DNA of 7,899 nucleotides. Source: an uncultured Eubacteriales bacterium (lineage in GTDB: Bacteria > Bacillota > Clostridia > Oscillospirales > Oscillospiraceae). Where the stretch lies: NCBI GenBank assembly GCA_900313295.1, contig OMQS01000027.1, positions 1 to 7,899 on the forward strand, given 5' to 3'. The position numbers and the translations under genes were made by a program. Of the stretch, positions 1 through 6,653 are shown piece after piece; the stretch's first letter is position 1; each line of letters begins with the position of its first letter. Under the pieces are notes generated by a model, which was not told the origin of the DNA, made no database searches, and saw only the letters and a list, made by a program, of their open reading frames with translations.

Positions 1-5
1 GTGCA

Positions 6-34
6 AGTATAGCATACTTCTGCGGCGGAAACAA
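6..34 (-). promoter_or_regulatory. Minus-strand promoter leading out of the left edge
   Basis: Read on the minus strand, TTGTTT (29-34) is followed after exactly 17 bases by TATACT (6-11). A TGC just upstream of the -10 gives an extended -10. The same TTGTTT-17-TATACT arrangement appears in the ftsH promoter of this window. It would transcribe a gene lying left of base 1, divergently from the kinase gene. The -10 overlaps a small inverted repeat, AGTAT-AGC-ATACT (6-18), which could be chance or an operator. This is a sequence match only; the gene it would serve is not visible. Confidence 0.5.
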
Positions 35-98
35 GGGGATTTTCCGTCTGGTATTATCCGGCGATGCAAAATTGGGTCTATTATTATACCCAGCCGTG

Positions 99-107
99 TG
101 CTATGCT
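99..107 (+). promoter_or_regulatory. Probable extended -10 promoter of the pyridoxal kinase gene
   Basis: TGC followed by TATGCT (102-107) forms an extended -10 element 35 bases before the kinase ATG. No convincing -35 lies 16-18 bases upstream, as is common for extended -10 promoters. The surrounding GTGTGCTATGCTAT nearly repeats the block at the rlmB promoter (GTGTGCTATACTAT), which supports it as a real element. A second possible extended -10, TGG-TATTAT, lies at 49-57, so the exact start site is uncertain. Confidence 0.4.
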
Positions 108-142
108 ATCGGCGACTGACGAAGAAAGGCGAGGGGCTGACC

Positions 143-988
143 ATGAAACGAGTGGCAAGCATACAGGACATCTCCTGCCTCGGCCGGTGCTCCCTGACGG
201 TGGCGCTGCCGGTGCTGGCGGTGATGGGGGTGGAGTGCGCCGTGATCCCCACGGCGGTGCTGAGCACCCACACCATTTTTCCCGACTTCACCTGCCGCGA
301 CCTGACGGACGAGCTGCTGCCCATTGCCCGCCACTGGAAAAGCCAGCAGGTGAAGCTGGACGCCATCGGCAGCGGCTATCTGGCCTCGCCCCGACAGACG
401 GAGGCCGTGTGCCGGGTGTTCGACCTGCTGCGCGCGGAGGACACCCTCATCGTGGTGGATCCGGCCATGGCCGACCACGGGCGGCTCTACAAGCCCTTTG
501 CGCCGGATTTTCCGCAATATATGAAAAAGGTCTGCCAGCGGGCGGACGTGCTGGTGCCCAATCTGACGGAGGCCTGCCTGCTGACGGACACGCCCTATCG
601 GGGGGATCCCGACGAAGCCTTTGTGCGGGAGCTGCTGCGAAAGCTGTCGGCGCTCGCTCCCCGCGTAGTGCTCACCGGCGTCAGCTTTGACGACGAGCAT
701 CTGGGCGCCATGTCCTACGACCGCGACACAGGGCGGTACTTTACCTATTTTAACGAGAAAATTCACGCCACCTTCCACGGCACCGGCGACATTTTCACCG
801 CCACGCTGCTGGGCGGCATGATGCAGGGGCGGACGCTGGAGGAGGCCGTCCGGCTGGCGGTGGACTTCACGCTGGAGTGCATCCGCTGCACCTGTGCAGA
901 CCCCGCGGCCAGCTGGTACGGCGTGGAGTTTGAAAAGGCGCTGCCGTGGCTGGCAGAGCAGACGGGGAAGGCCGGCAGCCCCACTTGA
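143..988 (+). CDS. pdxK: Pyridoxal/pyridoxamine kinase (PdxK/PdxY-like, ribokinase fold)
   Basis: The 281-residue product phosphorylates the 5' hydroxyl of pyridoxal, pyridoxamine or pyridoxine in the cytoplasm, the salvage route to the cofactor pyridoxal 5'-phosphate. The N-terminus (QDISCLGRCSLT, residues 8-19) and the block around STHT (41-44) are typical of Firmicutes pyridoxamine kinases. VDPAMADHG (105-113), PNLTEA (139-144) and VVLTGV (175-180) follow in the family order. The C-terminal anion-hole motif GTGD (213-216) carries the presumed catalytic base Asp216 and is followed by a Gly-rich helix. Length is normal for the family. The start at 143 is preferred over an in-frame ATG at 98 because GGCGAGGGG lies just upstream, the conserved fold begins there, and the ATG at 98 overlaps the promoter. 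The gene stands alone in the window. The pdxK/pdxY naming is ambiguous in Clostridia; the family is secure, the exact substrate preference is not. Confidence 0.93.
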   Translation: MKRVASIQDISCLGRCSLTVALPVLAVMGVECAVIPTAVLSTHTIFPDFTCRDLTDELLPIARHWKSQQVKLDAIGSGYLASPRQTEAVCRVFDLLRAEDTLIVVDPAMADHGRLYKPFAPDFPQYMKKVCQRADVLVPNLTEACLLTDTPYRGDPDEAFVRELLRKLSALAPRVVLTGVSFDDEHLGAMSYDRDTGRYFTYFNEKIHATFHGTGDIFTATLLGGMMQGRTLEEAVRLAVDFTLECIRCTCADPAASWYGVEFEKALPWLAEQTGKAGSPT

Positions 989-1011
989 CAAGGCCGGAAA
1001 ATTGCTATAAT
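985..1011 (+). promoter_or_regulatory. Near-consensus promoter overlapping the kinase stop codon
   Basis: A perfect -35 (TTGACA, 985-990) and a perfect -10 (TATAAT, 1006-1011) are present with an extended TGC before the -10. The 15-base spacer is shorter than the ideal 17, but the extended -10 can compensate. The -35 overlaps the TGA stop (986-988). It has the best hexamers of any promoter in the window, yet no plausible protein gene follows on this strand before the terminator at 1191-1225. That suggests a non-coding transcript. Confidence 0.5.
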
Positions 1012-1135
1012 GAACACAGAAAGGGCGCTGCGACAAGCGGTCTGCCCAGGAAAGCTAAGATTTCATGAGAGAAGCCGTCACTTGCCGGAGTGGCGGTTTC
1101 TGCGTTTTACGATGATCGGCGCGGAAAGAGTACGG

Positions 1136-1168
1136 TTTCCACGGTCGCTTCGCTCCCTCGGAATGACA
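1136..1168. repeat. Intergenic repeat-like motif (TCGCTTCGCTCCCTCGG...GAATGACA type)
   Basis: The block contains TCGCTTCGCTCCCTCGG followed by AATGACA, flanked by TTCC and GGAA. This style of motif is, from my recollection of gut Clostridia genomes, scattered in many intergenic regions. A related ending, CGAATGACA, occurs at 6764-6772 in the other repeat-rich gap of this window. Only one copy is seen here, so repeat status rests on family knowledge rather than on this window. Confidence 0.35.
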
Positions 1169-1190
1169 GAGGATAGTTTTTCAAAAACAA

Positions 1191-1225
1191 AAGCCGCAGA
1201 GCAGCGAATGGCTCTGCGGCTTTTT
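1191..1225. terminator. Bidirectional intrinsic terminator
   Basis: A perfect 12-pair stem (1191-1202 with 1211-1222) with an 8-base loop is followed on the plus strand by TTTTTC. On the minus strand it is followed by TTTTGTTTTTG. It ends just 2 bases from the ftsH stop codon (1228-1230), so it clearly serves ftsH on the minus strand. It also serves any transcript coming from the kinase gene or the promoter at 985-1011 on the plus strand. Confidence 0.9.
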
Positions 1226-1227
1226 CT

Positions 1228-3378
1228 TTATTCCTCGGTGGGGGTGTCGTCGGGTTTATCGGCCTGCGGCTTGTCCTCCGGTTTTTCTTCCGGCTTTTCT
1301 TCGGGTTTATCCTCCGGATGGTCGAAATCCGGCATGGGGATAGGCTCGGAGACGATGTTGATGTGCTTGGCGGGCGCTTCGATGACGTTGGGCGCAGAGG
1401 GGCGGAACGCCTTTTGGGGCGTGCTGTCCTCGCGGGTGGCGCCGTAGTTGTCCACGGTCTCGGGATCTCTGCCCTCGATGATGGCCATCATCTCCTGACC
1501 GGTGATGGTTTCCTTCTTCAGCAGGTAGGCGGCGATCTTGTCCAGCAGCTCCCGATTATCCCGCAGAATCTGCTTGGCCTCCTGATGGCACTGGCGGATG
1601 ATCTTGATGGTCTCACGATCCGCCGCGGCGTAGGTCTCCTGGGCGCAGGTCATGGAGTAGCCGCCGTCCAGATACTGGCTCTGGATGGTGCCGAGGGCCA
1701 TCATGTCAAATTCGTCGCACATGCCGAAGCGGGCCACCAGATTCCGCGCCATCTCCGTGGCACGCTCGATGTCGTTGGCGGCGCCGGAGGTCATGGTATT
1801 GCACACGATCTCCTCGCTGGAGCGGCCGGCCAGCAGAGTGCGGATCTCTGTCAGAATGTCCTCCTTGGACATGAGGAACTTCTCCTCCTCCGGCAGATGG
1901 AGGGTGTAGCCCAGAGCGCCCTGGGTGTGGGGGACGATGGTGATCTTGCTGACGGGCTGGGCATTCTTCTGCTTGGCGGCCACCAGCGCGTGACCCACCT
2001 CGTGGTAGGCGATGATGCGCTTTTCCTCGTCGGTGATGACGGTGCCCTTCTTCTCGGAGCCGGCGATGACCACCTCGAAGGCCACCAGCAGGTCGTTCTG
2101 ATTCACGGCCTTGCGCCCCTTGCGCACGGCGCGGAGGGCGGCCTCATTGACGAGGTTTGCAAGGTCGGCGCCCACGCAGCCGGCGGTGGCCTGGGCGATC
2201 TTCTCCAGATTCACGTCCTCGGCCAGATGGATATTCTTGGTGTGCACCTGCAGGGTGGCCAGACGGCCTGCCAGGTTGGGACGATCCACGGTGATGCGGC
2301 GGTCGAAACGGCCGGGACGCAGCAGCGCCTTGTCCAGCACCTCAGGGCGGTTGGTGGCGCCCAGGACGATGACGCCCTTGCTGGGGTCGAAGCCGTCCAG
2401 CTCCGCCAGCAGCTGGTTGAGGGTCTGCTCCCGCTCGTCGTTGCCGCCGAAACGGCTGGCGTCGCGGGACTTGCCGATGGTGTCGATCTCGTCGATGAAG
2501 ATGATGCAGGGAGCAACCTTGGCGGCCTCCTTGAACAGGTCACGCACACGACTGGCACCCACGCCCACGAACATCTCCACAAAGTCCGAGCCGGAGATGG
2601 AGAAGAACGGCACGTTGGCCTCGCCCGCCACAGCTTTGGCCAGCAGCGTCTTGCCGGTACCGGGAGAGCCCACCAGCAGGGCGCCCTTGGGGAGTTTGGC
2701 GCCGATGGCGGTATACTTGCCGGGGTTGTGGAGGAAGTCGATGATCTCCTCCAGAGATTCCTTGGCCTCGTCCTGTCCGGCCACGTCCTTGAAGGTGACA
2801 CCGGTCTGCTTTTCCATATATACCTTGGCGTTGGACTTGCCCACGCTGCCGATGCCGCCGATGCCGCCGCTGCTCCTGCTCAGCAGGCGCATCACCAGCA
2901 TGAAGGCGCCCAGCATGAGGATGGTGGGCAGGATATAGGAGATCATGAACTGCAGAATGGGGCTCATCTGCTCCTGCACGGGGGCAGTGTAGGCCACATG
3001 GTGCTCGTCCAGCAGCTCATAGAAGCTGGTGCTGTTGATGTGGGTGGTATAGAGGATGACCTTGGTTTTTTCGGAGTTGGTGTAGGTCTTGGGGGTCTTG
3101 CCGCTGTTGTCGGTATAGACGTATCCGTCGATGGGGGTGGCAAAGATCTTGCTGTCCTCGAACTCCACGCGGGCGATCTTGTCCTCCCGCACCAGATCGG
3201 CCAGAGCGCTGAAATCCACCTCGAAGCTGGTGGCCTTGTTGGCCGCGTTGCCGGTGTAGGCGGCGAAATAGTTAAAGCCGATGGTCAGCACCACCGCCCA
3301 GGCCAGCAGCACCAGCACACCCCGAAGGTTTCGGTTATTTTTGCTGTTTTTGTTGTTCTTATTGTTTTTTGAGTCCAT
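1228..3378 (-). CDS. ftsH: ATP-dependent zinc metalloprotease FtsH
   Basis: The 716-residue product is a membrane-anchored AAA+ protease that forms hexamers and degrades misfolded membrane proteins and selected cytosolic regulators. A short Asn/Lys-rich N-terminus precedes membrane segment 1 (about 20-40). An extracytoplasmic domain (41-139) and membrane segment 2 (about 140-166) follow. The AAA module has Walker A GSPGTGKT (237-244), pore motif FVG (270-272), Walker B IIFIDE (292-297) and Arg fingers Arg354 and Arg357. The protease domain carries HEVGH (His459, Glu460, His463), with Asp536 in the NDIERA block as the likely third zinc ligand, so it should be active. It is longer than many bacterial FtsH proteins because of a Pro/acidic tail with EEKP/EDKP repeats (688-711). 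AAGGAGG (3385-3391) sits 6 bases before the ATG. The gene has its own promoter (3421-3449) and terminator and is divergent from rlmB. Confidence 0.97.
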   Translation of the reverse strand: MDSKNNKNNKNSKNNRNLRGVLVLLAWAVVLTIGFNYFAAYTGNAANKATSFEVDFSALADLVREDKIARVEFEDSKIFATPIDGYVYTDNSGKTPKTYTNSEKTKVILYTTHINSTSFYELLDEHHVAYTAPVQEQMSPILQFMISYILPTILMLGAFMLVMRLLSRSSGGIGGIGSVGKSNAKVYMEKQTGVTFKDVAGQDEAKESLEEIIDFLHNPGKYTAIGAKLPKGALLVGSPGTGKTLLAKAVAGEANVPFFSISGSDFVEMFVGVGASRVRDLFKEAAKVAPCIIFIDEIDTIGKSRDASRFGGNDEREQTLNQLLAELDGFDPSKGVIVLGATNRPEVLDKALLRPGRFDRRITVDRPNLAGRLATLQVHTKNIHLAEDVNLEKIAQATAGCVGADLANLVNEAALRAVRKGRKAVNQNDLLVAFEVVIAGSEKKGTVITDEEKRIIAYHEVGHALVAAKQKNAQPVSKITIVPHTQGALGYTLHLPEEEKFLMSKEDILTEIRTLLAGRSSEEIVCNTMTSGAANDIERATEMARNLVARFGMCDEFDMMALGTIQSQYLDGGYSMTCAQETYAAADRETIKIIRQCHQEAKQILRDNRELLDKIAAYLLKKETITGQEMMAIIEGRDPETVDNYGATREDSTPQKAFRPSAPNVIEAPAKHINIVSEPIPMPDFDHPEDKPEEKPEEKPEDKPQADKPDDTPTEE

Positions 3379-3420
3379 AGTCGGCCTCCTTCCGCTTAGA
3401 AAGACATTGCGATCAATGGA

Positions 3421-3449
3421 AGTATATCATACAAAGCAAAAGCAAACAA
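3421..3449 (-). promoter_or_regulatory. ftsH promoter
   Basis: On the minus strand, TTGTTT (3444-3449) and TATACT (3421-3426) are separated by exactly 17 bases, with TGA giving an extended -10. It lies about 43 bases before the ftsH start and fits a vegetative (SigA-type) promoter. No stress-specific element such as a CIRCE operator is visible in the leader. Confidence 0.7.
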
Positions 3450-3492
3450 GGGCGGAAGTTCCCCCGCCGTGTAAAATTTCTATGAATTGACC

Positions 3493-3521
3493 TTTCTATT
3501 ATGTCCCGTGTGTGCTATACT
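3493..3521 (+). promoter_or_regulatory. Promoter of the rlmB-pseudo-ATPase operon
   Basis: An extended -10, TGC-TATACT (-10 hexamer 3516-3521), lies 32 bases before the rlmB ATG. The -35 at 17 bases spacing is weak (TTTCTA, 3493-3498). A better TTGACC at 3487-3492 is too far away (23 bases) to pair with it. The block GTGTGCTATACTAT resembles the one ahead of the kinase gene. Confidence 0.55.
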
Positions 3522-3553
3522 ATTTTTATATATTTTTTCAGCGAGGACGAGCT

Positions 3554-4327
3554 ATGAGAGAGAACGACAGGCAGAAGCCCCTGCCCCAGGCGGAGGCGGA
3601 CGGCATCATCGAGGGACGCAACGCCGTTATCGAGGCGCTGCGCTCCGGCGAGAATATTGACAAAATTTATCTGGCCAAGGGAGAAACGGACAAGACCCTC
3701 GGCCACATCGCCTCCCGCGCCCGCGAAAAGGGCATCGTGGTGGTGGAGGCCGACCGGCGCAAGCTGGACGGCATGAGCCGCACCCACGCCCATCAGGGGG
3801 TCATCGCCCTGGCGGCCATGCGGGAGTATGTGTCCGTGCAGTCCCTGCTGGACGCCGCCGCCGAAAAGGGCGAAGCGCCGCTGCTGGTGGTGTGCGACGA
3901 AATTTCCGACCCCCACAATCTGGGCGCCATTTTGCGCACGGCAGAGTGCGCCGGCGCCCACGGCGTTATCATTCCCAAGCGCCGCTCGGCGGGGCTGACG
4001 GCCATTGTGGGCAAGACCTCCGCCGGCGCGGTGAGCTATATGCCCGTGGCGCGGGTGGCCAACCTCCCCGCCACGCTGGAGGAGCTGAAGAAAAAGGGCG
4101 TGTGGGTCTATGGCACCGCCGCCGAGGGGACGACCAGCCTGTACGACGCCGATCTCAAGGGGCCGGCGGCCATCGTCATCGGCTCCGAGGGCAGCGGCAT
4201 AGGACGGCTGGTGCGGGAGAAATGCGACTTTCTGGTGAGCATTCCCATGAAGGGGCACATTTCGTCCCTGAACGCCAGCGCCGCAGCGGCCATTCTGTTA
4301 TATGAGGCGGTGCGCCGCCGGATGTAA
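3554..4327 (+). CDS. rlmB: 23S rRNA (guanosine-2'-O-)-methyltransferase, TrmH/SpoU family (RlmB-like)
   Basis: The 257-residue product should transfer a methyl group from S-adenosylmethionine to a ribose 2' hydroxyl in 23S rRNA (G2251 in E. coli RlmB) during 50S assembly. Residues 17-90 form the small RNA-binding substrate domain that begins IIEGRNAVIEAL. The knotted SPOUT domain follows. Motif 1 contains Asn122, Gly124 and Arg128 (HNLGAILRT), motif 2 is IVIGSEGSG (207-215), and motif 3 is SSLNASAA (237-244) with Asn240 and Ser242. All key residues are present. The start at 3554 is chosen because GAGGA (3543-3547) is well placed; an in-frame ATG at 3512 lies inside the promoter. The stop is followed after 10 bases by the next gene. 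The exact target nucleotide (RlmB or a related SpoU paralogue) cannot be settled from sequence alone. Confidence 0.92.
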   Translation: MRENDRQKPLPQAEADGIIEGRNAVIEALRSGENIDKIYLAKGETDKTLGHIASRAREKGIVVVEADRRKLDGMSRTHAHQGVIALAAMREYVSVQSLLDAAAEKGEAPLLVVCDEISDPHNLGAILRTAECAGAHGVIIPKRRSAGLTAIVGKTSAGAVSYMPVARVANLPATLEELKKKGVWVYGTAAEGTTSLYDADLKGPAAIVIGSEGSGIGRLVREKCDFLVSIPMKGHISSLNASAAAAILLYEAVRRRM

Positions 4328-4337
4328 AGCGAGGACT

Positions 4338-6506
4338 ATGAGCAAATACACGGAGGAAGAACTGAATCGGACGCTGGCAGACACAAGCCAGCTGCTGGGG
4401 GACACACCCGTGTCGGAGGAATTTTCGCTGGACGACATTCTGGCGGAGTTCGGCACGGGCGCTTCGGCGCGTCCTGCGGCCGGAGAGCCAGAAAAAGCAC
4501 AGCCGGAAGCGCCGCTCGCCAAAGCTGCCCCCGCCGCAGAGGAGCCTGCTGCGGAGAAACCGCCCGCGGAGGAGCCTGCGGGAGACAAACCGGTGCAGAA
4601 CGAGCCTGCGGAGGAGCCGGACGCAAAAGAGCGGCTGGTGTCCGTGGAGGACGTGATGGGTCGGACGGTGTCCGCCGTGATGGAGGAGGAGTCCGCCCAG
4701 CGGCAGCAGGAGCGGGAGGAGCAGGAGCGGGAAGAGCGCAGACGCCGCCGCGCTGCCCTGCGTCGGGCAAGGCTGGCGGCCGCGAAGCAGCTTCTCCGCA
4801 GCCTAGCGGAGAAAAAAGCGCCGGACGACGGCGAAGACGACGAAGTAGACTCGGACGATTTAAGTGATTTGGACGACGCGCCCCCGCCTGTGGAGGAGCC
4901 GTCCATGGACGACGCGGAATTTGAGCAGAAGCGGCTGTGCCGTCGCCATCGGAGAGCCGCTCTGCGGTGCTGTATTCCGGCGGTGCTGCTGGCGGGCGTC
5001 ACGGTGGCGGAGGAGTGCTTTGCCCTGCCGGAAATGTGGACGCAGGGAGCTTACCTGCGCTTCGGCGTGGTGGGCGGGCTTCTGCTGGTGCAGGCGCTGC
5101 TGGCTCTGCCTTTGTGGCGGGATATGATAGAAAATCTGCAAAAAAAGCGCTTTACCTGTGCATGGGGCGCCCTGCTGCTGACGCTGGCGTGTCTGGGCGA
5201 CTGCGCATGGTGCCTGCTGCGGGGCGGGGCGCATCTGCCCTTGGCCGGAGCGGCAGCGCTGGTGGTGTTTTTCTGCCAGTGGGGGGTATTTTTGCGCTGC
5301 GCCGCGCGGCGGGAGAGCTTTCGTCTGGCGGATCTGGGGGGCAATCCCCCCTGGGGCGTGGAGAAGACCGAGGCCGGCGCCATGAAGCAGCGGGGGCGGC
5401 CGGAGGGGTTCTACACCCACACCATGACCCCCGATCTGCCCGAAAAATGGCAAAACTCGGTGCTGCCGCTGCTGCTGGCCACCGCCTGCGTGCTGACGGG
5501 GGTGGTGTGCCTGTCCGGAGCGCAGCCGACCCAGCCGCTGTGGGTGCTTTCGGCTCTTTTAGCGGCGGCTATGCCCCTGGCGTGGCCGCTGGCGGGGGCG
5601 CTGCCCTTGTTTTTCCTCAACCGGCGGCTGAGCCACAGCGGCTGCGCCGTGGCGGGCTACTGCGGCGCAAAGGCCATCAGCGGCGCAAAACGCATTGTTA
5701 TCACGGACGAAGACCTGTTCCCCGCCGGAACCCTGACCCTCAACGGCATGAAGATCTACGGCGAGGAGCTGGGGCGTGTGCTGAGCTACGCGGTGACGGT
5801 GGCGCGGGCGGCGGACAGCCAGGCGCTGCCCATACTGGAGCAGCTCCTCTCGGATCAAGGCGGCCACGCCGAACGGCTGGACGACTTCCGCTGGTATGAG
5901 GAGGGCGGCGCAGGCGGCACCATCCACGGCGAAACGGTGCTGCTTGGCAGCGCCTACTTCATGCGCAGGCAGAAGGTGCGTCTGCCCAAGGAGCTGAAAG
6001 TCCCGTCGGGTCTGTTTCTGGCGGTGGACGGCCAGCTCACGGCCATTTTTGCCCTGCGCTATCAGCCCTCCCGCAACGTGGACTGGGCGCTGCGGACGCT
6101 GCGGCGCAACCGGATCACGCCGGTGCTGGCGGTGCGGGGCAGCAACCTCACGCCGGACTTTCTGCGGCGGTGCTTCAAGGTGGACGCCAAGCCCATCTAC
6201 CCCGATGTGGCCACGCGGCTGTCCCTGCTGGAGAAGGCAAGGCGCAGCGCGCCGGCCTATGCGCTGCTGTATCGGGACGGGCTGATGCCCTACGCCGAAA
6301 CGGTGCTGGGCAGCCGGAAGCTGCTGCTGGCGGTGCGGTGGAGCACGGCGCTGGCGGTGCTGGCGGCGGCCGCGGGTCTTTGGCTGTGCTACTACCTCAC
6401 GGGCGTGGGGGGATACGCCTCGCTGACGCCCATGCGGCTGGTGCTGTTTCAGCTTTTGTGGCTGTTGCCGGAGCTGCTGCTGGCGGGACAGGTGAAGCAC
6501 TTTTGA
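4338..6506 (+). CDS. Degenerate P-type ATPase-like membrane protein (predicted pseudoenzyme) with disordered N-terminus
   Basis: I do not know this 722-residue protein by name. Residues 40-100 are Ala/Pro/Glu-rich and disordered, 116-160 are highly charged and helical, 161-195 are acidic. Eight likely membrane segments follow: about 208-228, 240-260, 274-294, 300-320, 374-394, 400-427, 661-688, 698-717. That spacing and the cytoplasmic part (428-660) match P1B-type ATPases. Segment 6 has MPLAW (412-416) where pumps have CPC/CPx. DKTGTLT has become DEDLFPAGTLT (457-467). The N-domain remnant (515-541) keeps a Gly-rich turn and GETVLLGSAYF, but the HP pair is gone. TGD is replaced by VRGSN (599-603) and GDGxND by YRDGLMPY (645-652). 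The loop that should hold the actuator domain is only about 52 residues, with no TGE. I infer a protein that cannot form the phospho-intermediate. GAGGA (4331-4335) is only 2 bases from the ATG, so initiation may depend on coupling to rlmB. No true frameshift or stop is seen, so it is intact rather than decayed. Confidence 0.85.
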   Translation: MSKYTEEELNRTLADTSQLLGDTPVSEEFSLDDILAEFGTGASARPAAGEPEKAQPEAPLAKAAPAAEEPAAEKPPAEEPAGDKPVQNEPAEEPDAKERLVSVEDVMGRTVSAVMEEESAQRQQEREEQEREERRRRRAALRRARLAAAKQLLRSLAEKKAPDDGEDDEVDSDDLSDLDDAPPPVEEPSMDDAEFEQKRLCRRHRRAALRCCIPAVLLAGVTVAEECFALPEMWTQGAYLRFGVVGGLLLVQALLALPLWRDMIENLQKKRFTCAWGALLLTLACLGDCAWCLLRGGAHLPLAGAAALVVFFCQWGVFLRCAARRESFRLADLGGNPPWGVEKTEAGAMKQRGRPEGFYTHTMTPDLPEKWQNSVLPLLLATACVLTGVVCLSGAQPTQPLWVLSALLAAAMPLAWPLAGALPLFFLNRRLSHSGCAVAGYCGAKAISGAKRIVITDEDLFPAGTLTLNGMKIYGEELGRVLSYAVTVARAADSQALPILEQLLSDQGGHAERLDDFRWYEEGGAGGTIHGETVLLGSAYFMRRQKVRLPKELKVPSGLFLAVDGQLTAIFALRYQPSRNVDWALRTLRRNRITPVLAVRGSNLTPDFLRRCFKVDAKPIYPDVATRLSLLEKARRSAPAYALLYRDGLMPYAETVLGSRKLLLAVRWSTALAVLAAAAGLWLCYYLTGVGGYASLTPMRLVLFQLLWLLPELLLAGQVKHF

Positions 6507-6653
6507 AAAATTTAGCGGTCATCGGCAGGGCGAGGGGATCGACTCCAACGCCGCCGGCGGCGGAGGAAGCGAGCCGGTTTCGAGGAGAAGCCCCGATTGG
6601 CGGCTGCGTCAGCAGACAAGGATCGCTTGGCACGACGGTGGGCAATCGCCAAT

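Larger units (their letters stand above)
1018..1226 (+). ncRNA. Candidate small non-coding RNA (unassigned)
   Basis: This stretch runs from the expected start site of the promoter at 985-1011 to an intrinsic terminator at 1191-1225, giving a transcript of about 209 bases. It contains a 13-pair hairpin (arms 1070-1082 and 1089-1101, loop UGCCGG, two G-U pairs). An outer six-pair helix, 1025-1030 with 1117-1122, could enclose that hairpin. The 3' part holds a repeat-like motif (1136-1168). No good ribosome binding site with a credible reading frame is seen; the frame opening at 1010 runs antisense into ftsH and is not protein-like. I do not recognise it as 6S RNA, SRP RNA, tmRNA, RNase P or a riboswitch I know. 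It could also be a promoter relic with no product. Confidence 0.3.

Noticed and set aside
98..142. Upstream in-frame ATG for the kinase
   Set aside because: It overlaps the -10 element and adds 15 residues outside the family fold; the ATG at 143 has a good ribosome binding site.
101..1036. A 311-codon open frame opposite the kinase gene
   Set aside because: It has no domain, is rich in His, Arg and Gln, covers the whole kinase gene and lacks a ribosome binding site.
1018..1226. Assignment as 6S RNA, SRP RNA, tmRNA or RNase P RNA
   Set aside because: The conserved SRP loop sequence, tRNA-like ends and RNase P core motifs were not found. A 6S-type long closing stem with a central bubble was not evident by eye.
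1318..3372. A 684-codon open frame opposite ftsH
   Set aside because: It is a by-product of GC-rich codon use in ftsH. The translation is low-complexity, rich in Gly, Leu, Val, His and Asp, with no recognisable domain, while the opposite strand encodes a full FtsH.
3487..3492. TTGACC as the -35 of the rlmB promoter
   Set aside because: It lies 23 bases from the TATACT element, too far for a standard promoter, and no other -10 sits at the right distance.
3512..3553. Upstream in-frame ATG for rlmB
   Set aside because: The codon lies within the extended -10 region, and the added residues (LYYFYIFFQRG) come from A/T-rich promoter DNA.
4302..4337. Upstream in-frame ATG for the membrane protein, overlapping rlmB
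   Set aside because: No ribosome binding site precedes it and the extra 12 residues are read from rlmB codons. The ATG at 4338 is preferred, although its spacing to GAGGA is short.
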